Origin: Hevea brasiliensis
Taxonomy: Eukaryota; Streptophyta; Magnoliopsida; Malpighiales; Euphorbiaceae
Reading direction: 5' to 3'
NCBI RefSeq assembly: GCF_030052815.1
Contig: NC_079505.1
Coordinates: 79,276,330 to 79,340,329, forward strand
Length of the DNA: 64,000 nucleotides
Of the stretch, positions 33,885 through 46,146 are shown piece after piece. The notes under the pieces were generated by a model. That model had not been told where the DNA came from. It worked only from the letters and a program-made list of their open reading frames with translations, and ran no database searches. Each line of letters opens with the position of its first letter. The stretch's first letter is position 1. The position numbers and the translations under genes are program-made.

Positions 33885-34097
33885 GATGAAGGATGACTAA
33901 GACAATAGTGAAAACTAGCTCAAAAATCCACCTTAAAGCAGAAAATGTACCATTAAAAGCAGCTTTTCAACATTTTGATGTTTTTCCGAAGTGGTTACTG
34001 AAATGGTAAGAAAATCATCTTCCGAGCTGTTCAAAGTTTTGTTCCATATTGGCTAAAAACAAATATTTTCTATACTTCATACATTTGATTAAACAAA
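33151..34097. other. AT-rich intergenic DNA
   Basis: No gene seen. It includes a long (AT)n tract (separate entry) directly upstream of the GC-rich island. Confidence 0.6.
33819..33881. repeat. (AT)n microsatellite, about 31 units
   Basis: Uninterrupted alternating AT for about 63 bp. Such tracts form cruciforms and are often unstable or misassembled. Confidence 0.95.
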
Positions 34098-34406
34098 CAC
34101 CGGACTGCCGAGTTCGGGTGCGCGGGCTTGTAACCCAAGCGGGGGCTGTTAAAGTGATTGAACGTTGCTTTAGCCCAGAAGGTAGGGTTCGGCGTTGGCT
34201 TAATTCTGGCTTGCCCGTTCCAAGCTAGGAGTTGAACCATGCGATTCGACCGAAGGCATAGGTCTCTTGGTTCCTAAAGCTGGAGGGTACCGCGTGAGGC
34301 TGGCTTCACAGAGCAGCGACTACCTCCCCGCTCCTTGCAGTGGAAGGATAACAGGCTGGCGCCACCTGCGCCCATATGGCCAGATGGGCTTCGCAAACTG
34401 GACCAT
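34098..34406. other. GC-rich island, possible mitochondrial DNA insert
   Basis: About 310 bp of clearly GC-rich sequence (GGGTGCGCGGGCTTG near 34115, CCCAGAAGGTAGGGTTCGGC near 34173, GGCGCCACCTGCGCCCATATGG near 34358) sits abruptly in AT-rich DNA. It has no open frame of note and no transposon ends. The composition and wording recall plant mitochondrial intergenic DNA, so a nuclear mitochondrial insert is my first guess. That is inference from memory, not a match I could run. Confidence 0.4.
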
Positions 34407-34458
34407 CATTTTAAATCATTATTCATAACAATAATTAAATTTGAAATGAAATGAATTT

Positions 34459-35535
34459 TGTCACGACTCAAATTATGGGTCGAACCGGCACTAGGATTTA
34501 AGTCAGCATGAGGCTTCTAAAGCTCATAGTAAGCATAACTTTTCATTAGTCCAACCTTGAAGCCCACATACAATCCCATTTTCAAGAAATCAACCGGACA
34601 GAGTCCTGCCATAAACTAAATCATTCAACGGTGAGTTTTTAACTCACCCGACCTGTGATCACAATATATATATATATATGGGGAGTTCAACTCTCCCTCA
34701 CAATCATCAACAACTCAATATAAGATCAAATGGGAGTCCAACTCCCTCATCCAACTTGATCATACATCCACTCATTCCACATACATATATTAATAAGTTT
34801 ACAATTCTAAAATAAATATTCTTTTATAGTCCTATACCAAATAAAATATTTCTAATACATGTGGAGATCTAGATTTCAAAATAAACAACAAGGAATACGA
34901 AAATAGCAACTAATGGACCTGCGAGGAAGAAAGTAGGTTAATGACAAAGAAAAGTCCTCATGTAACCTGAAAAAATAGGGTGAACAGGAGTGAACGTTCG
35001 ACACATAGAGTAAAATATTAATTTTATATATAATTTCTATAACTACATAAGTCTAGTGCATCCCTAAAAATGAATGCAACACCTTCACACAATTCAAACA
35101 GGTCAAGTCATAATCACACGAAAAGCAATCTGAAGCACTCACACACCCATGTGTCACATCCATATTCATACATATATATATAGGAGCTGATCCCTTATAC
35201 AGCTCTTTTAGTTCCAACCTCTGCCAGCGAGATCAACTCAAAGCCATGCCTACCCCGACTTATCCATAAAAAGGATCGGGTTCCAGCAAGTCAAGCTCCG
35301 GCCGCGTCTACCTATCCTACCCATATCCATATACACGCCATGTACACACCCACTCACACACACAGCTCCAGATCACCACAAAACAACAATCACAGCAATA
35401 TCATCAAGAACAAATGCAATATAAAGTGTGCTTAGTATTTACTACATACATATATGTACAAGTGATGCATGAACATACTTTGAATATAATAATATTGAAA
35501 TTATAACTAAAATCAATATCTACTCACAATACACC
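34459..35535 (-). repeat. Element 3 3' LTR, first segment
   Basis: Aligns with 45140-46146 plus the start of 48282 onward, for example AACACCTTCACACAATTCAAAC in both. It ends at the ACACC (35531-35535) duplicated by the inserted solo LTR. It includes inverted copies of the GGCTTGAG-type module and the paired GGGAGT..AACTCCC palindromic blocks seen in elements 1 and 2. Confidence 0.88.
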
Positions 35536-38500
35536 TGTGACACCCCTCACCCGTCTACAGTTTAGCCGAGCAAGGCATGTCATACTCGATGTCGGAGCAC
35601 CCTATCTTATCTTATTTTATTCCTTTAATAATTTTGTTCTCGTTATATTTTAATATCAATTATTTTTCTAAGGAGAAACCAACGGAGTTTCTCCTATTTT
35701 ATTATCATTTGGCGTATTTCTCTATTTACCTGTTTAAAAATCTCAACAATATTTTCACAATAAATTCTTATCCATACTAATCATAATTATCTCATCAATT
35801 CGAATATCCTCTATATAATTCAATTTCATATTCATTTCCATACATTCTCATTCATTCTCAACTCATATGTGAAAATTTTCAATCTTCATTAATTTACATG
35901 ATATACACTTTAATCACATATGAACTAACCGATTTATTAATTTACAACACATAAATATTAATTACAATTTTGTAGTTTATATTACAACATAAGAAATATT
36001 TATACTATACAAAATACATAAAATGACTAATGTGAGCCCTATCTACATGCATTGTTGAGTAGGTGACAACCTTGAGCACTTTTGACACTTTTGTAGATCC
36101 GGACTCCAAAAATTCCAGTCTAATATTCACTGGGCTTTATCTTCAGTACCTGCGCGAGGAAATAAATTCATCGCGCTAAGCATTGCTGCTTAGTGGTGTG
36201 ATAATATAAAAAAGAAAATAATATACAATAAAGATAAAACTGAAGCAATATTTGGACGCTCAAGAATTAATTTGATTTCGTGTGAGATTACTAATATTAA
36301 TTTTCAGTTATCCTAATTTGTCCTTCTTTGAAAATGCTTAGTGTATAAACTTTACAGTAATAATATATACAACATTCAATTATTTAATAATATTAAATTT
36401 AGTATTAATTTATTATAAGAGACGCATTTGTAATATTTATTTACGTTCTACTTTTTTTTTTTTATAAATCTTCTTATCATTTCACTAATTTATTTCTAGG
36501 TATTTTGATTCATTGCATAGTAAACAAAATTTTAAAACTAATTCTAGTTTCTTTCTTATTCATTCATTTAATTCACATTATTCTTAACAAATTTCACTGT
36601 CCAAGTAACCTATGACAGACTGACTAAACTGGATAAGCGGGACGTGGGCATTGGGCATCTCGGTGCCTCGGGCCGTCATACCATGGGACATGTAAGCTTA
36701 GTACGTCAACCACGTATGCAGTCAGTATGGCTAAAAAGCCATTATAACATATCAGTATGGCTAAAAGCCATAATAACAAGTAATCGGGCATAAAAGCCAT
36801 GAGTGTGGGTATAAAGCCATGAATACAGGCATAAAGCCTTACGCAGTATTGCTCGAACAATACCTTATTGGCATGCCAATCTATCCAATTTGACACACGT
36901 GTCTAGATAATACATGGGCACACTAGTACTATTAAATGTTCTTATGTTTTATTATTTTATTATATTTTCTATTTATATTTTATAACATTTTAATTCTCGT
37001 TAAGATGGAAGCATAATTTCTGAATCACACTCATACGTAGTTTATGCACTCATCACAATTTATACATTTGTATTGATCACAATTCACATCAATAATTCTC
37101 ATGTACCATTGTATTTAAAACATTCTTCTATGTTTTAGGGTCACTCAAATTCAAAAAATTACAATTCACTAATCACATTATATTTATTAACAATCATAAT
37201 GGCTTCTTTAATTTTTTTTATCATTCCTTATGTTTTTGGGGTTACTATTCACTCAATTTGTTGACTTTTTTATACATAATATGTATACAAATTTTAGATA
37301 CATAATTATATCACATTTTGGGTTCTAAGTTTGTTGGCATTGATTGTTAATTGCAATTCAAAGCCTCTTACAATTATTTTTAAAAATTCAGTTTTTGTAT
37401 TCTATGTTTATTGTTCTATTGGTCTAAGCTACAGTGATAATTTAGCCAACTTGTCTTCATAAAAGTTGTTCCTTTATGTGTCTTCTTTAATTCACTTTTT
37501 GAATCACTCCATTTTGAGTTTTCTAGCTCAAGTTATGCTCATTTTTTTAGGGCTGGCCGGATTGCTTTCTACCCAGAATTTATGGGCTAAATTGGTTCTG
37601 GCAGTTTTGGTACCCTGACTTTGGCTTGCAATTCAGATGGGTTAAGTTCAAAATCTGAATTGGTGTTCTTCATGAAAGTTGTTCTAAATTGTCTAATCTT
37701 TATATTGATATAAAATTCAGGTCAATTGGATATTTCTACACTGAGTTATGGTCAATTCATTTGGTCATTTTCCAGGGATAGCTTGTGTGTTACCCAGATT
37801 GAGGCAATTTTTAGGTCAACTTAAGTTGGTTTTTTGGGCAGGGTTTCTTCATGGAAAATGTGGCTTAAGGTCTTAAATTTCATCTCCAATTGGTCTCACA
37901 CTAATTGGAGCTATCTAGCTCTATTTATGTTCATTTAAACACACTGGACTATAGGTCCAGAATTCCCTACACAAGAACAACACTCCCAATTCCACCCTCC
38001 CACACTACTACCATCCACAATTCACATTCCATGCACTTCAATTAGTCCATAATTGGTCTCAATATTAATAATTTATCAATATATCATTAAATTCCTAATT
38101 TTTATATCAAACCCTAGCTTATTAATTTGGTGATCTCATGTAACACATGCTAACTAACATCCAACTCAAATATACTCATACTTAACTTTGATTTCAACAT
38201 TAGAAAGGAAAAGAAGAGAGAAGCTAGTACGAACCTTGAATTAGCCAATTTCCAAGGCTTGAAAATTCCGCTTTTTCTCTTTCTTTTTGCTGCCCAAGTC
38301 TTGCTCTAGGTGTGAGGAGGAGTTTTGGTGAAGGAAACTTATGATTTTATGGTGAATTTTCAAGAGTTTTTCTAGTGAGAAGATGGAACAACAATGGAGG
38401 TTGGCAAGGGAGATGGGTCTTAGCTGGAAAAGAGGAAGAAACCAGAAATTTCTTTTTGAATTTTGACTCATTTTTCCCTTTTTAATTGGTTTAAGTGTGC

Positions 38501-39087
38501 TTGTTGAAATTTGATTGGTGGAGGCCTTTTTAATAACATCATAATGATGTCATAATTCAAATTTTAATTTCTTTTCTTTTCTTTTCTTTTCTACTCATTT
38601 TTAATTAATTTTTTTATCAATATTTATTCATATTTTATGTCATATAATTCACTTACATAAATTGACAAGTTGATCAAAAATCGTCTCTGAAGGCAAAATG
38701 ACTAAAATGCCATCCGTTTGGCTTAAAGAGCCAAAACTGTCTGTACCGATCTTAAAAATTCTCCTAACCTTTTCTTGGCATTCTAATGCTACCTAGGGCC
38801 CCGTAACTCTTCTCTGGCATCCCAGAAATTATTTCACAAGGTTCCCCTATAGGTATAGGGTCAACAACTGTCTTTACAGTCGCTTCCAGTTGGGTCACCC
38901 ATTACCGGGGCACTGGCTCATTTAACTTTGTTGTATTTCAATGCTTAAATTTTTCCTTACCATTATTTGGGTTATTTACGACTCCTCACTCTAGTTTACA
39001 TATAGTTCCAGACATTTCGACTGTCCGGACCAACATTAATCACCGAAACAGTTGAATGCATAGACTAGCTAAAGTGAGAGTGTTACA
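35536..39087 (-). mobile_element. Solo LTR (3.55 kb) nested in element 3's 3' LTR
   Basis: Begins TGTGACACC and ends GTGTTACA, with inverted ends TGTGACACCCCTCAC and (reverse) TGTAACACTCTCAC. It is flanked by a perfect 5-bp duplication ACACC (35531-35535, 39088-39092), and the interrupted LTR continues exactly on the far side. There is no gag or pol, primer site or purine tract inside, so a solo LTR of another gypsy family is the best reading; a noncoding LARD-like element is the alternative. Its open frame at 36624-36896 (minus) only reads through a hairpin-rich repeat array. Confidence 0.85.
36721..36840. repeat. Array of short hairpin-like units
   Basis: Five units in a row carry a GGC-TAAA-GCC core: TATGGCTAAAAAGCCAT, TATGGCTAAAAGCCAT, GGGCATAAAAGCCAT, GGGTATAAAGCCAT and AGGCATAAAGCC. 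Each can fold as a small stem. They lie in the inner half of the nested solo LTR. Confidence 0.8.
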
Positions 39088-39414
39088 ACACCAGAGACTA
39101 CTGAGGCGGCTGAGTGGAGGAAGATGGCTATCCCTGCTCACCTAAACAACTATATTAATGAATTTGTCAACTCTAATACAAAATAAGAATTTAGAGAGTC
39201 AAAAGATATACTAATTTATGCTGGAAATCTGGCAGAATTTCTCCTATATCTAGGACCTACTCAACCTGCAAAGTGGTTCAAATCACACTTCTAAATCCAA
39301 TGGCATCAGGCCCACACCATAATAACATCATAATGCCTCTCCTAGGCCCGCCAAACCAGTCAAAAATCATATAACTACACGTAAAATAATTATTTAAAAA
39401 TTCAGGGTGTTACA
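39088..39414 (-). repeat. Element 3 3' LTR, second segment
   Basis: Resumes after the nested solo LTR and aligns with 48346-48679 (GCTGAGTGGAGGAAGATGGCTA in both). It ends GGTGTTACA at 39414, directly followed by the purine tract on the minus strand. Confidence 0.88.
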
Positions 39415-39426
39415 TTCTTCCCCTCT
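39415..39426 (-). other. Element 3 polypurine tract
   Basis: Read on the minus strand as AGAGGGGAAGAA, adjoining the 3' LTR. It matches the position and composition of element 2's tract. Confidence 0.8.
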
Positions 39427-39479
39427 TATAGAAAATTCGTCCTCGAATTTTACACAAGGCAGAATAATGACACAGAGTT

Positions 39480-40010
39480 ACATATCAAACTTTTAAGTAC
39501 TTGCTGCGCATATCACGCTCTGACTCCTAAGTGTATTCCTTCACAGATTGACTCCTCCATAGATCTAATCATAGGGATATGCCTTGATCGAAGCTATCTC
39601 CTCTAATAGTCTAATATGGCTATTGGCTGCTCTTCAAAGATCAAATTCTCATTTAACTCTACTGTGTTTGGTTGCAGCACATGAGAACGATCGGAAACGT
39701 ACTTCCTAAGCATGAAAATATAAAATAATGGGTGGACATGAAAAAGGTTTGGTGGCAATTCCAACTGATAGGCAATTGCTCCCACTTTATCCGTGATCTC
39801 AAAAGGTCCTATGTAACGAGGTGCGAACTTGCTTTTCTTTCTAAATCTCATAACCTCTTTCATAGGATAAACCTTCAAGAATACATAGTCACTCATTACA
39901 AATTCTATATCTTTTCGCCTTGGTTTTCCATAGATGGTTAAAAACGTTTTACATCTATCTGCCGCTATTGTAATACGCCAGCTATCGTCCTCCTTCTGAG
40001 AATAAACCAT
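39480..40010 (-). pseudogene. Element 3 integrase C-terminus and decayed chromodomain
   Basis: Minus-strand frame 40010-39603 reads DYVFLKVYPMKEVMRF, RYIGPFEI, AYQLELPPNL.HVHPLF and EEQPIAILDY, closely following the same region in elements 1 and 2. Below 39603 the chromodomain continues with stops (remnants of SRHIPM and GIHLGV). Only this last part of pol is recognisable; it is nonfunctional. Confidence 0.88.
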
Positions 40011-43000
40011 TATATCTGACTACTCGTTTACCTTTTTTTGACATCTCTAATAGTCACTATAACTCCACTGTGCATGACTTGATATCTCATAACTTCAATC
40101 AACTTTGGCGCTTACCTCACTTTCATTATGCGCTAACATATCTCTTAGTTACTTTAGTCCCCATTCCTCTATTTCAATAATCTCTGCTCTCCAAAGACGT
40201 GACTTATGTTCCTTATCCTATGCAATGCTTTCCTGTAGCACCTATCATATGCATCTCATTTGAAATATTTACTTATCCTATGACCTCAATGGTCAACACC
40301 TATGCATCTTCTCATTCCCCATGATACTTTGAATTTCCAATCTACTTTGTGTCATTACTAAGGTCCTTAGACCAACTCCTGTCAATCTTATGTAACTAGT
40401 CATGTAGAGTTCCATTCAAGTGCCAAATATACCCTAAACTATCTATCAACATTGGAAAGTGAACTGGGTCTCTTCTCCTCTATAACAAAAGTATTTGCAT
40501 TCCCTAATAACCCAGTTAATGCGACTTTATCATTTCCCACTCCTCTGTAATGGAAGTATCTTGACTGCTTCCTAAAGCTTCTTATTATATGACGTAATTT
40601 CTGACACAATGGCACTTAGATCGAGGCTTCACTACTCCTTTAATCTATCATCTCACCATAACTTATTTTAAACATCCCTTAGTGTGTCCCTAGCATACTT
40701 ATTCCTCCTTATTCTTATCATTGTAACCAACTCTAATGAGCGTTTCTCCTGTCCTTTGGATCTTATCCACTTCCTTTCCCTATTTCTGCTATTGTTGATA
40801 TCTTTTCAACTTACTGTACTTATTCTTTAACCTTCATCCTCTCTCACCCTTATACCTTTTTCCTTTAAGGATGTCCATCACATCATCAACTTCAACATTC
40901 TTTTTATTTCTTAGTCTTATCTTGATTACTAGTTCCATTACTTTTAGACTTTTAAGATTACAATTGGCTCGTACTGGCACATCCTTCACATTAAGTAACA
41001 CTTGTAATTGACCATAGAAAATTCTTCTCGTATCTCCTTTCCCAACTTGACTATCAGAACATTATCATTCCCTATTGCCCTTTATAGGAAATCGCTCATC
41101 ATGGTTAGATAGGAGCCCTTGAAACTATAAGTTCCACTTGAACTAACATAATGTGGAAAATGTGTACTAAGCTATAATTCCAGACAAAATATTTCATGTA
41201 TTCGTTCTCCTTAATATAACCACATATAATGCCCCTGGCTCTCCAAACTTTAGCCTCAAATTTACCCATCAACAACAGTTTCATCCACTGAAACTCATCC
41301 ACAAATAGTACTTCCTCCAGCTTATAGTTCAGGGGGGGGGGTGTTGCAAACCTTGTTAACTAACTCGATTTACTCCTGTCACTACTCTGATTGTCCTTTC
41401 ATACTTAACATTAGCTACACACTCACCATCATTTCCTTTTAAGGAGAATGTGTACGGACTGGCGCCTACCACATTCTTAAATACTAGGTCACCTCAACAC
41501 AATTTTTCTTGCTTATTAAGTCTTCTTCTTGAAATTTTATCATCTTTTTTATAAGATATCAGCCGCAACCATCCTTCTATTGTACCATCTATTGGTTGAC
41601 ATATCATCTTAAGATTTACTATCTCTTTTTTTTTTTTCTCCATTTGTCCTCCATACTTATTATTATTTGTCTAATGCTCCTTATACTTGGTTATATTTTG
41701 GAAGACAAAGCACTAATATATTCTTTTAGATCTACTCCAATCTTATCAATAATCACTTCTCTAATCTATGTACTTCTTAATAACTTATAATTACATCTAT
41801 ACCTATCTTGTCCTATCCTGACTTTTACTAGCGTTCTGCTACATATTATCATACTATTATTCATGTTTTCTTATAAAGTGACCCCATTGGTTATACTGAA
41901 AATGCTTATCTAACCCTTCATCGCAAACCCCATAACTGCCATTTTTCACCATCCTTTTTTTTCGTCATGCCTATTTGAACCATTAGATTTACTTTTATTT
42001 AACTTAATACTTATTAATTCACTCCTTTGCCTGATAGGACAGTTCAAGGCACCATTGTACATCCTATAACTTTTGCTTACTCTGGTTGCATTCCTTAACT
42101 AACTTTCCTTATACTGTTAGAAGTTTAAATAGATCTTATCCCATTGCTACCTACTCCATCTTGTGAAATAAGAATAAACAGAGTTTGATCCATTTCCTAC
42201 AACTTTGAACTCCATGTTTTGGCTCCTGACACTGCCTGAACTACAACCTGCTCTAAGTCTTATACTTTTGGATTCTATATTTTGATAGCCATCTTCACTC
42301 ATGTAATCTCGTTCTGGGATTTCTAATATTACCTTTTAGTTCATCCTATTTACCTTGCTCAATATGGCACTTTATGTACTTTATATCTCACTTTAATCTT
42401 CCTAATCTTGTCATATTCTTGGCTCTTCGATTTGCTCTTTAATTCATCTCTTTTATCGTATCCAATATAGAACCTTAATTACTTTATTCCTTAGCTCCAT
42501 TCTTCTTATTAACCTGACAGGTATGCTAGATAACTGTACTTTTTAGTGTCTATACTAGGTCATATTCACCTTTATACTACACAGAATTGGTCTTTCGACC
42601 ACTTTGATTAGCACTTTCACTGCTATTCGAATTTCTCTCCTGTTATATCTGAAACCAACTATCCAAAATTTCATTTCTATAATTCCTTTTATCTATTGAC
42701 ATTCTATTACTTATTCTCATTGACTTGCAGTCATTGTCTTTTCCTCTGCTTAGTTACAAACTACCCTCTAATACATCAAGGAAGGAATCTATAGGATCCC
42801 CTTTTTTCCTTACTACTCCAAAGCTCTGCATCCATCATGATTTGATCTCTTATGATCCTTAAAACGAAAATTGTACTCTCCCTAAGGGGGGGTACCTGAG
42901 CCACTATTTTTTATCACACTACAGTCCCATTTAGGACATCATTTCACAGATCATTATATTAGTGGTACTCTTCTGTCTCTCCTGAGAAGACATTACCATA

Positions 43001-43544
43001 CGTTGTAGCATAACTGACTGCAAGGGAGGTACTACCTCTATAGTATTACCATAACTATACAAAGCTATCTGCTCTCTTTTTATATTGCAAACTTTCTTAG
43101 AATGCCACTTCGTAGGCTACGAATATTATCCATAACCTCCAATCTCCTTTAGGGAGTAGAGCCGTACTTATGCTCCACTGTCACACAAAGGAGGTGCTAT
43201 CTTCATTAAACTTTAGGCAATACGTCCACCGTAACACCAATACTGCCAATGATCTCATACCTGAGACTAGCTGATTTCACTAAGTAGGTATCATCATTAC
43301 ACTGCAATCATACTAAAAACCTCTAGTCTCGTGCCACTTATGCTATAACTCTACGCTCAAGTTAAGATAATTGAGTTACTGACTCTAGTTATCACCCAAC
43401 TGTGACCTTTGATATTCTATCTCAAGGGTCATAAATCTCTAACTAGGATTTTCAATCCCTTGTGCAGAAATAGAACTATGTTCTGGCATAACTGTACCAA
43501 AATAGAGACTATCTGCAAACATCCTCATCATGGAATACTATAGG
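40011..43544 (-). other. Element 3 internal region, no recognisable domain
   Basis: About 3.5 kb between the integrase tail and the hAT insertion. The plus strand is pyrimidine-rich and no frame stays open for long. I could not recognise RT, RNase H or gag motifs on either strand. It is either very decayed pol or noncoding filler, as in LARD-type elements. A run of ten G lies at 41332-41341. Confidence 0.55.
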
Positions 43545-44616
43545 TAGGGGTGGCCACGGTTCAGGAACCACCGGTTACGGCTCCTGAACCGCCGGCTTAG
43601 GTTCAATAAATTCATGAACCTGAACCAAACCGCCAGGGGACGGTTTGGAAGACGGTTCCTAAACCGCCGGTTCCGGTTTGAGCCCCAGTTTAAAACGGTT
43701 TGAAGGGCGGTTCGAAAAAGAACGGTTCAAAACAGTTTGGAGGACGGTTTGAAAGCGGTTTAGGGATGGTTTAAGGGTAGCTTAGACAAAAAAAAATTAG
43801 AGAAAAATTTTATTGATTCAAAATTTAAGTTATATTTGTAAAAATATTTTAATTTTTCTTAGAAATATTTCAATCAAAATAAAATAAGAAAAAAAAAGAA
43901 AATAATTATCTTTAAGAAAAATTTAATAAATAAAGACTTGACCCTGATTAAAAAACTAGAGATAAAATTAATTTTTTTTTAAAGAAATTAGCAAAAAGTG
44001 TATGAATTTAATTTTGCCTATATATCCCTTTAGGATTTAGAGGAATAAAAATTTATAGTTCTATTACTTGCCTTTCTTTAAAAATTATATAATAATTGAT
44101 AATTAAAAATTATAAAAGAGAAAAAAAATTAAAATAGAGGGTATTGGAAATTTTATTGAGGATTTAAAGTAATAACAAAGTAATTGAGATAGTATTAAAA
44201 ATTTCAATAAGTATATAAAATAATAAAGTAGGAAAATTGAGAGAGTATTGAAAATTAAAATGAGTGTAGAAAATAATTATTTAGAGAATTTGAGAAAAAT
44301 TGAAAAAATATTAAGAATTGAAGAAAATGCAGAGAATAATTGTGTAGAGAATTAATGATATATATAAATGAATTAGGAGTGACGTAACATATTTATTGAA
44401 TTTTTTTATATTTAAATCACCGGTTTAATCCGGTTCGAAATTGTCGGCTCAATCCGGTTCGGAACCGCCAGTTCACGATTCTTAAAAAATATGAACTTGA
44501 ACCAAACCGCAGAAGGATGATTTCGGTCCGGTTCGAAGCCAATTCCGTTTTGACCTGTTTTGGTCTAGTTTTGACCAAATCGGTTCTGGTTCAAAGCCGG
44601 ACCGTGGCCACCCCTA
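43545..44616. mobile_element. Nonautonomous hAT element (1072 bp)
   Basis: Terminal inverted repeats TAGGGGTGGCCACGG (left) and CCGTGGCCACCCCTA (right) are bounded by 8-bp flanks ACTATAGG (43537-43544) and ACTACAGG (44617-44624), a target duplication with one mismatch. The 8-bp target and TAGGGGTG-type ends identify the hAT superfamily. Subterminal regions are packed with GGTTC, CCGG and CGGTTT words; the middle is AT-rich with no transposase. It must rely on a transposase in trans. It sits in the body of element 3 and is therefore younger than it. Confidence 0.9.
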
Positions 44617-45136
44617 ACTACAGGGAAGCATGCAACTCTACACAATAATCCCATGTTGGTACTGTAATTTGCAGCTTACAGTACAAACATCAAGAATATT
44701 GCATAGTTACTATGATACATCCAAACAGATAGGTTTCCTAATCTCTTATCCCTTTTGAACCCAATGATACCATAAACGTATTCTAACTGGGCTATCTACT
44801 GATGACTGCCAGCAATGGTACCCTCACTCCCATCTAAAGCAACTATACTACCAAAAATCAACTTTATGTCCTCGTGCCTTGCACCAATTAGGCACGCCAC
44901 TTAAACCCATACTGATAGAAACATAGCATTTCTTAGAGTATGTATCCTCATGGCAGACCTCAACATGCCTACCAACTCTATTTCACATCACCATGTACTC
45001 CACGAAAACTGAGACACCAAACTGAAGTACTCTTACACTATCCAAGGAATAACGCAGAATCTAGAAACAAGGAATTGCAAAAGAAGAATAAACAGGAACC
45101 TATACTCCACATGTGACCTCCTAACAAGACCCCTTT
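44617..45136. other. Element 3 internal region, 5' part
   Basis: Continuation of the body after the hAT element. No gag motif was recognised and no initiator-Met primer complement near the LTR boundary. Confidence 0.5.
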
Positions 45137-46146
45137 TTTAATCCCTAAACATAAGGCCTTCAAAGCCCGTAGTAAGCTTAACTATTCATTAGCCCAATCT
45201 TGAAGCCCATATACAAGCCCATTTCAAGAAATTAATCGGACAGAGTCTGGCTATAAACTGAACCATCTAACGGGGAGTTTTTAACTCACTCAACCTGTGA
45301 TCAGAATATATATATATGTATATGGAGAGCTCAGCTTTCCCTCACAATCATCAATAACTCAATATAAGATCAAATAGGAGTCCAACTCCCTTATCCATCC
45401 ACTCATTCCACATGCATATATTAATAAGTTTACAATTCCAAAATAAATATTCTTTTATAGTCCCATACCAAATAAAATATTTCTAATACATGCGGAGATC
45501 TAGATTTCAAAATAAACAACAAGGAATACGAAAATAGCAACTAATGGACATGCGAGGAAGAAAGCAGGTTAATGACAAAGAAAAGTTCTCTTGTAACCTA
45601 AAAAAATAAGGTGAACAAGAGTGAGCGTTCGACTCATAGAGTAAAATATTGATTTTATATATAATTTCTATAACTACCTAAGTCTAGTGCATCCTTAAGA
45701 ATTAATGCAACACCTTCACACAATTCAAACAAGTCAAGTCATAATCACACAAAAAGCAATCTGAAGTACTCACACACCCGTGTATCACATCCATACTTAC
45801 ACACATATATATGGGAGCTGATCCCCTATACAACTCTCTTAGTTCCAACCTCTGCCAGCGAGATCAACTCAAAGCCGGACTTTCTCTTAATATCCAAATG
45901 CGGGGGCCAGCGAGATCAACTCAAAGCCATACCTATTCCGACTTATCCATAAAAAGGATCAGGTCCTAGTAAGTCAAGCTCCAGCCGCGTCTACCCGTCC
46001 TACCCATATCCATATACACGCTACGTACACACCCACTCACACACACAGCTTCAGATCACCATAAAACAACAATCACAGTAATATCATCAATAACAAATGC
46101 AATATAAAGCGTGCTTAGTATTTACCACATACATATATGCATAAGT
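45137..46146 (-). repeat. Element 3 5' LTR, first segment
   Basis: Aligns with 34480-35480. The inner end is damaged, so the start is approximate. It carries an extra copy of the GCCAGCGAGATCAACTCAAA module (near 45856 and 45908) compared with the 3' LTR. It ends at TAAGT (46142-46146), duplicated by the nested solo LTR. Confidence 0.82.

Noticed and set aside
35577..35780. 67-codon plus-strand frame with hydrophobic stretches
   Set aside because: AT-driven Phe/Ile/Tyr-rich frame inside a noncoding solo LTR.
36721..36840. CRISPR-like array
   Set aside because: Units are adjacent, diverged hairpins without unique spacers, in a plant LTR.
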